Below are positions 25,703 through 34,221 of a DNA stretch of 64,000 nt, piece after piece. The translations under genes were made by a program, and so were the position numbers. The stretch is from Hyphomicrobiales bacterium. Its GTDB lineage: Bacteria > Pseudomonadota > Alphaproteobacteria > Rhizobiales > Rhizobiaceae. The stretch spans positions 62,001-126,000 of the forward strand of contig UCHV01000032.1 of NCBI GenBank assembly GCA_900472395.1. The letters run 5' to 3'. The stretch's first letter is position 1. The number at the start of each line of letters is the position of its first letter. Below the pieces are notes generated by a model. It searched no databases. It was not told the DNA's origin and saw nothing but the letters and a program-made list of their open reading frames with translations.

Positions 25703-26740
25703 ATGACCCTGTATCCCTCGGTGCTCAGCGTGATCGGCAACACTCCGTTGATCCGTCTCAAAGGCGCCTCCGAACAAACCGGCTGCGAAATCTACGGCAA
25801 GGCCGAATTTCTCAATCCAGGTCAATCGGTCAAGGACAGGGCGGCGCTCTACATCATTCGCGATGCGGAGAAGCGCGGCCTTTTGCGTCCAGGCGGCGTG
25901 ATCGTCGAAGGGACCGCCGGCAACACCGGCATCGGTCTGACGCTGGTTGCCAAGGCACTCGGTTACCGCACGGTCATCGTCATTCCCGAGACCCAGAGCC
26001 AGGAAAAGAAGGACGCCCTGAAACTGATGGGTGCCGAACTCGTGGAAGTGCCGGCCGTTCCCTACAAGAACCCCAACAATTACGTCAAAGTCTCCGGCCG
26101 CCTCGCGGAGCAGCTGGCGAAGTCCGAACCAAACGGCGCGATCTGGGCCAACCAGTTCGACAATATCGCCAATCGGCAGTCCCATGTGGAAACGACCGCG
26201 CAGGAAATCTGGAAGGATACAGGCGGAAAGATCGACGGCTTCATCTGCTCGGTCGGCTCCGGCGGCACGCTGGCCGGCACGGCGGAAGGCCTTCGCGCGC
26301 ACAATCCGTCGATCAAGATCGGCCTTGCGGATCCCGATGGCGCAGCGCTTTTCGATTATTACGCAAACGGTGAATTGAAGGCCGAAGGCAGTTCGATCAC
26401 CGAAGGCATCGGCCAGGGCCGCATCACTGCCAATCTCGAAGGGTTCACGCCCGATTTCAGCTACAAGATCAGCGACGCCGAAGCATTGCCCTATGTCTTC
26501 GATCTGGTCGAGAACGAAGGCCTGTGCCTTGGCGGTTCGACCGCCATCAACATTGCCGGCGCTGTCCATCTCGCCCGCGATCTCGGCCCCGGGCATACGA
26601 TCGTCACGATCCTGTGCGATTACGGCAATCGTTATCAATCCAAGATGTTCAATCCCGAATTTCTGAAGTCGAAGGGCTTGCCGGTGCCGAAATGGATAGC
26701 CGCAGCCAGCAAGATCACTGCTCCCTTTGAAGCCGCATGA
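25703..26740 (+). CDS. cysK: Cysteine synthase A
   Basis: 345-aa PLP enzyme (O-acetylserine sulfhydrylase), making cysteine from O-acetylserine and sulfide. The ATG at 25703 has AAAGG upstream and begins MTLYPSVLSVIGNTPLIRL, the family N-terminus. PLP lysine in NPGQSVKDRAA (about residue 46), substrate loop EGTAGNTGIGL and phosphate-binding GSGGTLAGT are all present. The C-terminus is slightly longer than in E. coli CysK. It overlaps or abuts the AlaX gene, forming an operon with the sulfurtransferase. Confidence 0.93.
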   Translation: MTLYPSVLSVIGNTPLIRLKGASEQTGCEIYGKAEFLNPGQSVKDRAALYIIRDAEKRGLLRPGGVIVEGTAGNTGIGLTLVAKALGYRTVIVIPETQSQEKKDALKLMGAELVEVPAVPYKNPNNYVKVSGRLAEQLAKSEPNGAIWANQFDNIANRQSHVETTAQEIWKDTGGKIDGFICSVGSGGTLAGTAEGLRAHNPSIKIGLADPDGAALFDYYANGELKAEGSSITEGIGQGRITANLEGFTPDFSYKISDAEALPYVFDLVENEGLCLGGSTAINIAGAVHLARDLGPGHTIVTILCDYGNRYQSKMFNPEFLKSKGLPVPKWIAAASKITAPFEAA

Positions 26741-26760
26741 GAATGCCCGAGAGTGCCCGC

Positions 26761-27507
26761 ATGACGACTAAGCTGCTTTTCCGCGACGATTTCTATCTGT
26801 CCACCGCCGAAGGCACGGTCACCGTGCTGCATGAAGACGGTTCGGTTGAACTCGATCAGACCTGCTTTTACGCCACGTCCGGCGGCCAACCCGGTGATAT
26901 AGGCTTTTTCGAGCGCGCCGATGGCAGCCGTATAGAGATTGCCACGACGCGCAACGGGGCGACCAAGGACATCATTCTGCATGTTCCGGCAGAGGGCCAG
27001 CCGGCGCCGCTGGTGGGCGAAAAGCTGACGCTGCATATCGACTGGCCGCGCCGTTACAAACTGATGCGCATGCACACCGCCTGCCACATCCTGTCGGTCG
27101 TCTGCCCCTATCCGGTGACAGGCGCTGCCGTCGGCGAAGACGAGTCGCGTATCGATTTCGACATGAGCGACATTCCCGATCCGTTGGACAAGGCAACTGC
27201 GACCGAGAGGATGATGGCGCTCGTTGCAGAGAACCACCCCGTCTATCTGCAATGGATCACCGACGAGGAACTGGCCGCCAATCCGGATCTGGTCAAATCC
27301 AAGAACGTGCGGCCTCCGGTCGGGCTCGGTCGAGTCAGCCTTGTCTGCATCGGCGAAAATTCGAGCATCGACAGCCAGCCCTGCGGCGGAACGCATGTGT
27401 CCGAAACCCAGGAGGTCGGCGCGGTCTACATTTCCAAGATCGAGAAGAAGGGCAAGGAGAACCGTCGGTTCCGAATTCGATTCGGCACGGCCGAAGAGAC
27501 TGCCTGA
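26761..27507 (+). CDS. AlaX-type alanyl-tRNA editing protein
   Basis: 248-aa freestanding editing domain that hydrolyses mischarged Ser/Gly-tRNA(Ala). Zinc ligands are visible as HTACH (HxxxH) near residue 102 and CGGTHV near residue 215; the N-terminal 'FYATSGGQPGD' block matches the AlaRS editing region. Start is either 26761 (MTTKLLFRDDFY) or an ATG at 26737 that overlaps the cysK stop (ATGA). The overlap indicates translational coupling to cysK. The link to cysteine synthesis is unexplained. Confidence 0.9.
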   Translation: MTTKLLFRDDFYLSTAEGTVTVLHEDGSVELDQTCFYATSGGQPGDIGFFERADGSRIEIATTRNGATKDIILHVPAEGQPAPLVGEKLTLHIDWPRRYKLMRMHTACHILSVVCPYPVTGAAVGEDESRIDFDMSDIPDPLDKATATERMMALVAENHPVYLQWITDEELAANPDLVKSKNVRPPVGLGRVSLVCIGENSSIDSQPCGGTHVSETQEVGAVYISKIEKKGKENRRFRIRFGTAEETA

Positions 27508-27564
27508 CGGCATTCTGATATTGTCTGTAATGACATGGCAGATGGCCATGCAAGGGAGAGTGCC

Positions 27565-28983
27565 ATGAGCGGAGCAAAAAGCCGTTTCGTCGTATCCGCC
27601 GACTGGGTTGAAAAACAACTCGGCACCCGAAATTTCCGCGTCATCGATGCCGCCTGGTATTTGCCTGCGCATAATCGTAACGGTGCGGCGGAATATGCCG
27701 GTGGCCACATCCCCGGCGCCGTGTTTTTCGATCAGGACGTGATCGCCGACCACACGACCGGCCTTCCGCACAGCCTGCCCTCACCTGAGTATTTTGCCGA
27801 GGAAATCGGCAAGCTCGGCATTTCCGAACAGGATACGATCGTGGTTCACGACGGCCCGGGCTTCTTTTCCGCGCCGCGCGTGTGGTGGATGCTGCGCACG
27901 ATGGGCGCTGAAAACGTCTATGTTCTCGATGGCGGCCTGGACGGTTGGAAAGCCGAAAATCGCCCGCTTGAAACCGATCTGCCGGAACAGGTGCCAACCA
28001 CGTTTACCCCGCATTTCCGCCCAAGCCGGGTTACCGGCTTTTCGGAAATGCGCGCCGTCGTCGATACCGGCGTGCGGCAGGTGGTGGATGCGCGCGGCGG
28101 CGGCCGTTTTACCGGCGATGAGGCCGAACCACGTGCCGGCATGCGATCAGGCCATATGCCTGGCGCTCGCAGCCTGCCGGCGACCAGCCTTTCCGCCAAT
28201 GGCCGTTTCCACGATCTTGCCACGCTGAAACGCATGATGGACGAAGCCGGCATCGATCTTTCGCAGCCCGTCGTGACCAGTTGCGGCTCGGGCGTTACCG
28301 CAGCAGTCATCACCTTGGCGCTGGAATCGCTCGGCCACACCGATAATTCGCTTTATGACGGGTCATGGTCGGAATGGGGGTCGCGCAGCGACACTGCTGT
28401 CGTCACCGGCCCGGCCGAACCGATCGTACGCGACGACGTTCAGCCGCTGAAGGCACATATCACCCGTCTTGAGATGACGGCAGTACCGAAGAACAGTCTG
28501 CCTATCCCTGCGAATATCCAGACGGCACTGATGAGCGTGCAGAATATTCCGCTCAGCTATTATCGTTATCTGTACCGGCAGGTTGGCAAGCGATGGCACT
28601 GGTATGAGCGTCTGCGGTTAAGCGATGCCGAACTGTCCGAAATTCTCAACAGCCCCAAAGTCAGTGTCACCGTCCTTTATGTCAACGGCGCACCGGCCGG
28701 CTTTTTCGAATTGAACAAGCTGAATGACGACCTTGTGGAGCTCTCCTACTTCGGCCTGTTCGAGCACGCGCTCGGCATGGGCATCGGCAAATGGTTCCTG
28801 CTGCAGGCGCTTTACGCGGCATGGCAGGACAACCCGAAAAAAGTCACCGTCACCACCAATACGCTCGACCATCCGCGTGCGTTGCAACTTTACCAGATGA
28901 TGGGCTTCTCGCCTGTCGGCACCGGCGAAGCGTGGGTGCCGCCGATGTCGGATGCGGAATTGCTGATGGCTCTCGATCGCTGA
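27565..28983 (+). CDS. sseA: Fusion of 3-mercaptopyruvate sulfurtransferase and GNAT acetyltransferase
   Basis: 472-aa two-part protein. Residues 1-283 are a tandem-rhodanese SseA-type sulfurtransferase: the first domain has Asp at its active position (HDGPGF), the second has the catalytic loop CGSGVT with Cys240. After a short linker (about 284-300) comes a GNAT domain (about 300-472) with the acetyl-CoA loop LGMGIGKW and the C-terminal 'RALQLYQMMGF' segment. No stop or frameshift separates the halves. An internal ATG at codon 304 with a weak SD could also give the acetyltransferase alone. Start at 27565 has GGGAGAG upstream. Third gene after cysK and alaX. Confidence 0.87.
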   Translation: MSGAKSRFVVSADWVEKQLGTRNFRVIDAAWYLPAHNRNGAAEYAGGHIPGAVFFDQDVIADHTTGLPHSLPSPEYFAEEIGKLGISEQDTIVVHDGPGFFSAPRVWWMLRTMGAENVYVLDGGLDGWKAENRPLETDLPEQVPTTFTPHFRPSRVTGFSEMRAVVDTGVRQVVDARGGGRFTGDEAEPRAGMRSGHMPGARSLPATSLSANGRFHDLATLKRMMDEAGIDLSQPVVTSCGSGVTAAVITLALESLGHTDNSLYDGSWSEWGSRSDTAVVTGPAEPIVRDDVQPLKAHITRLEMTAVPKNSLPIPANIQTALMSVQNIPLSYYRYLYRQVGKRWHWYERLRLSDAELSEILNSPKVSVTVLYVNGAPAGFFELNKLNDDLVELSYFGLFEHALGMGIGKWFLLQALYAAWQDNPKKVTVTTNTLDHPRALQLYQMMGFSPVGTGEAWVPPMSDAELLMALDR

Positions 28984-29000
28984 CGGACAAAAGCCAGCAA

Positions 29001-29031
29001 GAAACGGGTGGCGGGCGACCGCCATCCGTTT
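29001..29031 (+). terminator. Hairpin after the sulfurtransferase-GNAT gene
   Basis: Stem GAAACGG-GTGGCGG / CCGCCAT-CCGTTTC with a 4-nt loop, 18 bp after the stop. The following bases are pyrimidine-rich (CATCTCTCC), not a pure T tract. It could weaken read-through into the DUF1203 gene. Confidence 0.55.
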
Positions 29032-29062
29032 CATCTCTCCCGAAACACAACGGGAGAAAGAC

Positions 29063-29530
29063 ATGTCCATCGCCTTTACCGCAATGCCGACTGAAGACGC
29101 CGAACAGCTGCGTAACGGTGGTGCCGATGCCTACGGCAACCTACCGGAAACCGCCGTCTCGGACGGCCCCGGCCATCCCTGCCGCCACTGCCTTGTCAAT
29201 ATCGAGGCTGGCGAAGATTTCCTGATCCTCGCTTACCGCCCCTTTCCAAGCCTGCAGCCCTATGCAGAAACCGGCCCGATATTTCTGCATGCCAAAAGCT
29301 GCAGCCGATACGAGGCGACTGAAATATTGCCGCCGATGCTTGCAAGCACGGATTATATCGTTCGAGGTTATGGCAAGGATAACCGTATCGTCTACGGCAC
29401 AGGCGCCGTTACACGGACTTCGCAACTCGCCGAACATGCCGGAGTTCTTCTGACGAGAGACGATATCGACTACCTTCACGTCCGCTCATCCAGAAACAAC
29501 TGCTATCAATGCCGTATAGACAGGGCATGA
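29063..29530 (+). CDS. DUF1203 family protein
   Basis: 155-aa soluble protein of the DUF1203 family, function unknown. The conserved 'PCRHCL' pair near residues 39-44 and 'IFLHAKSC' near 72-79 are family marks, suggesting metal or redox cysteines, with a third pair near the end (NNCYQC). ATG at 29063 has GGGAG ten bases upstream. Confidence 0.85.
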   Translation: MSIAFTAMPTEDAEQLRNGGADAYGNLPETAVSDGPGHPCRHCLVNIEAGEDFLILAYRPFPSLQPYAETGPIFLHAKSCSRYEATEILPPMLASTDYIVRGYGKDNRIVYGTGAVTRTSQLAEHAGVLLTRDDIDYLHVRSSRNNCYQCRIDRA

Positions 29531-29650
29531 CAAGCGGACAATTCTGCCTTTTCTCGGATTACATTCGGATTGCTCGAATTTTACAGATGCAATGAAATAT
29601 AATTCAACGGCTTACCGCTATACCTCACATCGATAGATGGAGAGATACGC

Positions 29651-29983
29651 ATGGCCGTCATTGGTATGAAGACCCGCAGCGCACCGCGCCGCAAAACCCG
29701 CATCATCGGGACCGTTAAATATTACAACCAGGCCGCCAAGGGCCGTATCGTCGATCTGTCGGACACCGGTCTGGCGCTCGATCTCGGCAGCGCCTTTCAC
29801 GCTGCAGCAGGTAGCGCGGTGAAGATCGAAACCGAGGAACTCGGCATTCTCGAAGGCACCGTCAAATGGTCCCATCGCGGTCGCCTGGGCATCCATTTCC
29901 GTCCGAATTCGAATGCTTCGGCACAGGTTCAGTCCTATTTCCGCTTCTTCCATCAGGAAATCCGGCCGGTTTTGACACGCTGA
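29651..29983 (+). CDS. PilZ domain c-di-GMP receptor, 110 aa
   Basis: Single-domain PilZ protein. Both c-di-GMP binding motifs are present: RxxxR (RRKTR, about residues 13-17) and D/NxSxxG (DLSDTG, about 35-40). No other domain or signal. It probably links c-di-GMP from GGDEF proteins such as those at 14.3 and 54.9 kb to an unidentified target. GGAGAGA precedes the ATG. Monocistronic. Confidence 0.9.
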   Translation: MAVIGMKTRSAPRRKTRIIGTVKYYNQAAKGRIVDLSDTGLALDLGSAFHAAAGSAVKIETEELGILEGTVKWSHRGRLGIHFRPNSNASAQVQSYFRFFHQEIRPVLTR

Positions 29984-30083
29984 ATAAAGTCTCCTGAAGA
30001 TATCCAACCCTCTGTCATTTTACTGATGCAACCCCATGCAATTGCGCCTAGGTTGCCAACCGTAAAACCCAGGGGAGATTTTC

Positions 30084-32072
30084 ATGTCAGATTTGTCCGG
30101 CCTCCATCCTATCAGCCGCCGTGCCCTGCTCGGCGGCTTTGCTGCATCTTCAGCACTGGTCGTCCTGCATCCGTTTGCCGCCCGCGCCGCCAATAACCAG
30201 GCGCATCTGCGCATCATGGAAACCACGGACATCCACGTTCACGTTTTTCCTTACGATTATTATGCCGACAAGCCGAACGACACCCTGGGCCTTGCCCGCA
30301 CCGCCTCGTTGATCGACGGCATTCGTGCCGAAGCCGGCAATTCCATGCTGGTCGACAATGGCGATTTCCTGCAGGGTAACCCGCTTGGCGATTATATCGC
30401 TTATGAGCGTGGCATGAAGGAAGGCGATAAACACCCCGTCATGGCTGCCATGAACGTGCTCGGCTACGATGTCGGCACGATGGGCAACCACGAATTCAAC
30501 TACGGCCTCGATTTCCTCAACAAGGTTCTGGCTGGCGCCGGTTTCCCCTTCGTCTGTGCGAATCTTACCAAGGGCATGCTGGCATCCGATCCGAAAAAGG
30601 ATGAACTTGTCTTCAAGCCTTACGTGATCATCGAAAAGCAGATCCGTGACGGTTCGGGCGCGACCTCGCCCATCAAGGTCGGCTTCATCGGTTTCGTGCC
30701 GCCGCAGATCATGACCTGGGATGCCAAGAACCTCGAAGGCAAGGCGCAGACCCGGGATATCGTCGATGCCGCCAAGGCCTGGGTTCCCGTCATGAAGGAA
30801 GAAGGCGCCGATATCGTCATCGCCCTTTCGCATTCCGGCATCGACGGCACAGGCCAGAGCGACCGCATGGAAAACGCCTCGCTTTACCTTGCCGGCGTCG
30901 AAGGCATCGATGCGATCTTCACCGGCCACCAGCATCTGGTATTCCCCGGCCCCAAGGACTTTGACGGCATTGCCGGCGCCGATGCCAAGAAGGGCACGCT
31001 GATGGGCAAGCCCGCCGTGATGGCCGGTTTCTGGGGTTCGCATATGGGCCTGATCGACCTGCTTCTGGAAAAGGACGGCAAGAGCTGGAAGATCATCTCG
31101 CATACCTCCGAAGCACGGCCGATCTACCACCGCGACGACAACCGCAAGATCGTTGCCGACGTGAAGGACAAGCCGGAAGTTCTGGCCGCTGCCAAGGCTG
31201 ACCATGACGCCACGCTCGCTTATGTACGCCGCGCCGTCGGCAAGACGTCGGCGCCGCTTTATTCCTATTTCTCGCTGGTGGCAGACGATCCGTCGGTTCA
31301 GATCGTATCCAATGCCCAGACCTGGTACATCAAGCAGATGCTCAAGGATGGCGAATACAAGGATCTGGCCGTTCTTTCGGCGGCAGCACCATTCAAGGCC
31401 GGCGGTCGCGGCGGTCCGGACTATTTCACCGATGTCGCGGCCGGCGATATCGCCATCAAGAACGTAGCCGATCTTTATCTCTATCCGAACACCGTACAGG
31501 CGGTTCTTATCACCGGCGCGCAGGTGAAGAACTGGCTGGAAATGTCGGCGGGCATGTTCAATCAGGTAAAGGCCGGCTCCAAGGATGTCGCCCTCATCAA
31601 CACCGATTTCCCGTCCTACAATTACGACGTGATCGACGGTGTCACTTACCAGATAGACCTGTCGCAGCCGGTGCGTTTCGACAAGGACGGCAAGCTGATC
31701 AATCAGGATGCCCACCGCATCGTCGATCTGCAATTCGACGGCAAGCCGATCGATCCGGCCCGGAAATTCGTCGTCGTCACCAATAATTATCGCGCCGGTG
31801 GCGGTGGAAAATTCCCGGAAATTGCCGGTGACAAGGTGATCTTCGTCGCGCCCGATACCAACCGTGACGTGATCGTGCGTTACATCGTCGATCAGGGCAC
31901 GATCAATCCATCGGCCGATGCCAACTGGTCGTTCAAGCCGCTCGCCGATACGACTGCCGTGTTCGAAAGCGGACCGAAGGGCCGTCAGTACGCGGCTTCG
32001 GTGAAGGGAGCCAAGATCGAGGATGCCGGCGACGGCGAAAACGGATTTGCGAAATTCCGTCTGGTGCTTTGA
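30084..32072 (+). CDS. cpdB: 2',3'-cyclic-nucleotide 2'-phosphodiesterase / 3'-nucleotidase
   Basis: 662-aa periplasmic bifunctional enzyme that hydrolyses 2',3'-cyclic nucleotides and 3'-nucleotides. N-terminal twin-arginine-like signal (SRRALLGGFAASSALVVL, cleavage after ARA near residue 35). Metallophosphatase motifs TTDIHVH, DNGDFLQGNP, GNHEFNYG and GHQH are in order over residues 48-285; the C-terminal 5'-nucleotidase domain holds 'SYNYDVIDGVTYQIDLS' and 'NNYRAGGGGKFPE'. Full length. Preceded by AGGGGAG; followed by a terminator. Confidence 0.95.
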   Translation: MSDLSGLHPISRRALLGGFAASSALVVLHPFAARAANNQAHLRIMETTDIHVHVFPYDYYADKPNDTLGLARTASLIDGIRAEAGNSMLVDNGDFLQGNPLGDYIAYERGMKEGDKHPVMAAMNVLGYDVGTMGNHEFNYGLDFLNKVLAGAGFPFVCANLTKGMLASDPKKDELVFKPYVIIEKQIRDGSGATSPIKVGFIGFVPPQIMTWDAKNLEGKAQTRDIVDAAKAWVPVMKEEGADIVIALSHSGIDGTGQSDRMENASLYLAGVEGIDAIFTGHQHLVFPGPKDFDGIAGADAKKGTLMGKPAVMAGFWGSHMGLIDLLLEKDGKSWKIISHTSEARPIYHRDDNRKIVADVKDKPEVLAAAKADHDATLAYVRRAVGKTSAPLYSYFSLVADDPSVQIVSNAQTWYIKQMLKDGEYKDLAVLSAAAPFKAGGRGGPDYFTDVAAGDIAIKNVADLYLYPNTVQAVLITGAQVKNWLEMSAGMFNQVKAGSKDVALINTDFPSYNYDVIDGVTYQIDLSQPVRFDKDGKLINQDAHRIVDLQFDGKPIDPARKFVVVTNNYRAGGGGKFPEIAGDKVIFVAPDTNRDVIVRYIVDQGTINPSADANWSFKPLADTTAVFESGPKGRQYAASVKGAKIEDAGDGENGFAKFRLVL

Positions 32073-32106
32073 GCATTCGGCCTACTCGCTAAATCATTTG
32101 CGGAAT

Positions 32107-32138
32107 CGAACGGCAGCTGAAAAGCTGCCGTTTCTGTT
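32107..32138 (+). terminator. cpdB terminator
   Basis: GAACGGCAGCT / AGCTGCCGTTTC hairpin with a GAAA loop, followed by a T-rich stretch (TTTCTGTTT). It is 35 bp past the cpdB stop. Confidence 0.85.
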
Positions 32139-32160
32139 TCAGCCGAGCTACCTGATCCCC

Positions 32161-32997
32161 ATGCCCACATTTTCCTTCCAGCAAGTCGACGTCTTTTCAA
32201 CACAAGCCATGCGTGGCAATCCGCTCGCCGTCGTTATCGGTGCTGAAGAGCTTTCCGATGCCGACATGCAGACCTTCGCCAACTGGACCAATCTCTCCGA
32301 AACCACGTTCCTGCTCCAACCGACGACGCCGGAAGCGCATTACCGCGTCCGTATTTTCACGCCGAGCCAAGAACTGCCGTTTGCCGGCCACCCGACGCTC
32401 GGCAGCGCCCATGTCTGGCTTGCCCAGGCAACCGATGCGCCAGAAGGCGAAATCGTTCAGGAATGCGGTGCCGGCCTCGTGCGCATCCGCCGCGATGGTG
32501 ACCGCCTCGCATTTGCCGCTCCGCCGCTAAAACGCTCCGGCCCGATCGATCCGGTGATCGTCGAGCGCATCGCGCGGGGCCTCAATCTGCCTGATGCGCT
32601 GATCAGGGATTCAAACTGGGTCGAAAACGGTCCGGATTGGATCGGCGTCCTCCTGCCGTCGCGCACCGATGTTCTGGCAGCCAAGGCAGACTACTCCATC
32701 CTCGCCGGCACCCGCGTCGGCCTCGTCGGGCCGTTCGATCCCGATCTCGATGGCACCCACGCCCAGTTCGAAGTGCGCGCCTTCACTCGCAACGGTTACG
32801 AAGACCCGGTCACCGGCAGCCTCAACGCTGGCCTTGCCCAATGGCTGATCGGTTCCGGCGTGGCGCCCGAACATTATGTCGCTGCGCAGGGCACAGCGCT
32901 TGGCCGCGCCGGCCGTGTGCATGTCGACAAGATCGGCAACGACGTCTGGGTGGGCGGCAATGTGACCACCTGCATATCCGGCACGCTCACGCTATAG
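32161..32997 (+). CDS. PhzF family isomerase/epimerase
   Basis: 278-aa diaminopimelate-epimerase-fold protein of the PhzF family. The catalytic Glu of PhzF corresponds to Glu47 in NLSETTF, and 'ELPFAGHPTLGSAH' (71-84) is the family signature. It has no phenazine genes around it, so phenazine synthesis is not implied; most family members have unknown substrates. Start at 32161 (MPTFSFQQVDVFS); the ribosome binding site is weak. Confidence 0.9.
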   Translation: MPTFSFQQVDVFSTQAMRGNPLAVVIGAEELSDADMQTFANWTNLSETTFLLQPTTPEAHYRVRIFTPSQELPFAGHPTLGSAHVWLAQATDAPEGEIVQECGAGLVRIRRDGDRLAFAAPPLKRSGPIDPVIVERIARGLNLPDALIRDSNWVENGPDWIGVLLPSRTDVLAAKADYSILAGTRVGLVGPFDPDLDGTHAQFEVRAFTRNGYEDPVTGSLNAGLAQWLIGSGVAPEHYVAAQGTALGRAGRVHVDKIGNDVWVGGNVTTCISGTLTL

Positions 32998-33030
32998 TTT
33001 CCCGACGATTGGCAAGCGTGGGGGAAAGCA

Positions 33031-33603
33031 ATGAACGCACAGCACTATCTTGTCGCCCAGGCCTATAACAACGCCTGGGCCAATCACCGGCTGTTGAAGG
33101 CCTGCCGGCAGTTGTCTGCGGAAGAACTGGCCGCCGAGCGCATCGGTTTTTTCCCGTCGATCATCCATACGCTCAACCATATCCTCACCGTGGACTGGCT
33201 CTATATCAGCGCACTCGAAGGCGACTGTATCGGGGCCGCCGCCTTCGAGCCGGAAATCCCCTTTCCTGCCTTCGAAGATCTCGACCGTGAACAGCGCGCC
33301 GCTGATCGCCGTCTGATCGATCACTGTCGAAATATCGGCGAAAATGGTCTTGCCGCGGAGGTTCACATTCCGCGCTCCACGCATATTCAAGTGGAAACAG
33401 CCGATCGGACGCTTCTGCACCTCTTCCAGCACCAGATCCACCATCGCGGTCAGGTGCATGCCATGTTATCGGGAACATCGGTTGCGCCGCCGCAGCTGGA
33501 TGAATTCTTCACCGCCGATCCGGCAGAACAGGCGCTGAGGCGTCAGGATTTCGCCGAACTCGGCTTTACCGAAGCCCTTATCTGGGAACCACGCCATGCC
33601 TGA
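33031..33603 (+). CDS. DinB family protein
   Basis: 190-aa DinB/YfiT-like four-helix protein, probably metal-binding. The three-His site is visible: His in LNHILTVDW (about residue 50) and two in HQIHHRGQVH (about 135-144). Family members include thiol-dependent enzymes but the role here is unknown. GGGGGAAAG precedes the ATG. It overlaps the next gene by 8 bp. Confidence 0.9.
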   Translation: MNAQHYLVAQAYNNAWANHRLLKACRQLSAEELAAERIGFFPSIIHTLNHILTVDWLYISALEGDCIGAAAFEPEIPFPAFEDLDREQRAADRRLIDHCRNIGENGLAAEVHIPRSTHIQVETADRTLLHLFQHQIHHRGQVHAMLSGTSVAPPQLDEFFTADPAEQALRRQDFAELGFTEALIWEPRHA

Positions 33604-34015
33604 TCTTTATCTCTGTCTCAAGGCCCTGCACCTGATCTCCGACTTTGTGCTCATAGCAGGCATGCTGGTCAATGCCTTCGCCATCGGCATGGTCCCGCCG
33701 GCCATCCGCACCGGCGTTATCGAGGTGTTGCGCAAATACGATCGTATCGTCAACACAACCGCGCTCGCCGGCGCCTGGATCTTTGGCCTTTGGCTCGCCT
33801 TCGGTTATATCGGCTTTGCCGGCAACGGCTGGCTGCATGCCAAGCTTTTGTTCGTCACGCTGCTTTCCGCGCTGCATGGCATGCAGCAGGGCTGGATGCG
33901 CCGTATGGCCAAGGACCCGATGCTCGATCCGCCTGCATTCGTACGTGTCGGCATGCCGATCATCCTTGTTTCGGTGGTCATCGTCGTCGCATTGGCTGTC
34001 CTCAAGCCGTTCTGA
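33596..34015 (+). CDS. CopD/HemJ-like small membrane protein
   Basis: 139-aa inner membrane protein with four hydrophobic segments (about residues 8-30, 50-72, 78-95, 115-137). Conserved His12 (ALHLISDFVLIAGML) and later His/Trp residues resemble the CopD/HemJ superfamily. Its start overlaps the DinB gene end, so the two are translated as a pair. Substrate (copper, heme precursor or other) unknown. Confidence 0.75.
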   Translation: MPDLYLCLKALHLISDFVLIAGMLVNAFAIGMVPPAIRTGVIEVLRKYDRIVNTTALAGAWIFGLWLAFGYIGFAGNGWLHAKLLFVTLLSALHGMQQGWMRRMAKDPMLDPPAFVRVGMPIILVSVVIVVALAVLKPF

Positions 34016-34025
34016 TGAGACATCA

Positions 34026-34055
34026 GGCTATCCTCCGCATTCGCCGAGGATAGCC
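34026..34055. repeat. 10-bp perfect hairpin without T tract
   Basis: GGCTATCCTC / GAGGATAGCC with a 10-nt loop, 10 bp after the CopD-like gene. Neither strand has a T run, so it is more likely an mRNA 3'-end stabiliser or a Rho-related element than an intrinsic terminator. Confidence 0.55.
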
Positions 34056-34221
34056 CCGAGCTGGTCGACTTGCCGACCAGCTTCGCGGAGCATGGTCTTC
34101 GCGCGCCAACGCTTGGCACTGCTCTGGCATTTGATGAAACGCCATTGTTTGTGAAACGGGAACGGTTCCATTTCACGATCAATGGCTCTAATCCTTGAGA
34201 AGTTGCATCTTGGAGGTTGGC

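Noticed and set aside
30150..31733. 527-codon minus-strand frame opposite cpdB
   Set aside because: Antisense shadow of cpdB.
32161..32997. Phenazine biosynthesis cluster
   Set aside because: Only a PhzF-family protein is present; no phzA-E or G genes, so the family name does not imply the pathway.
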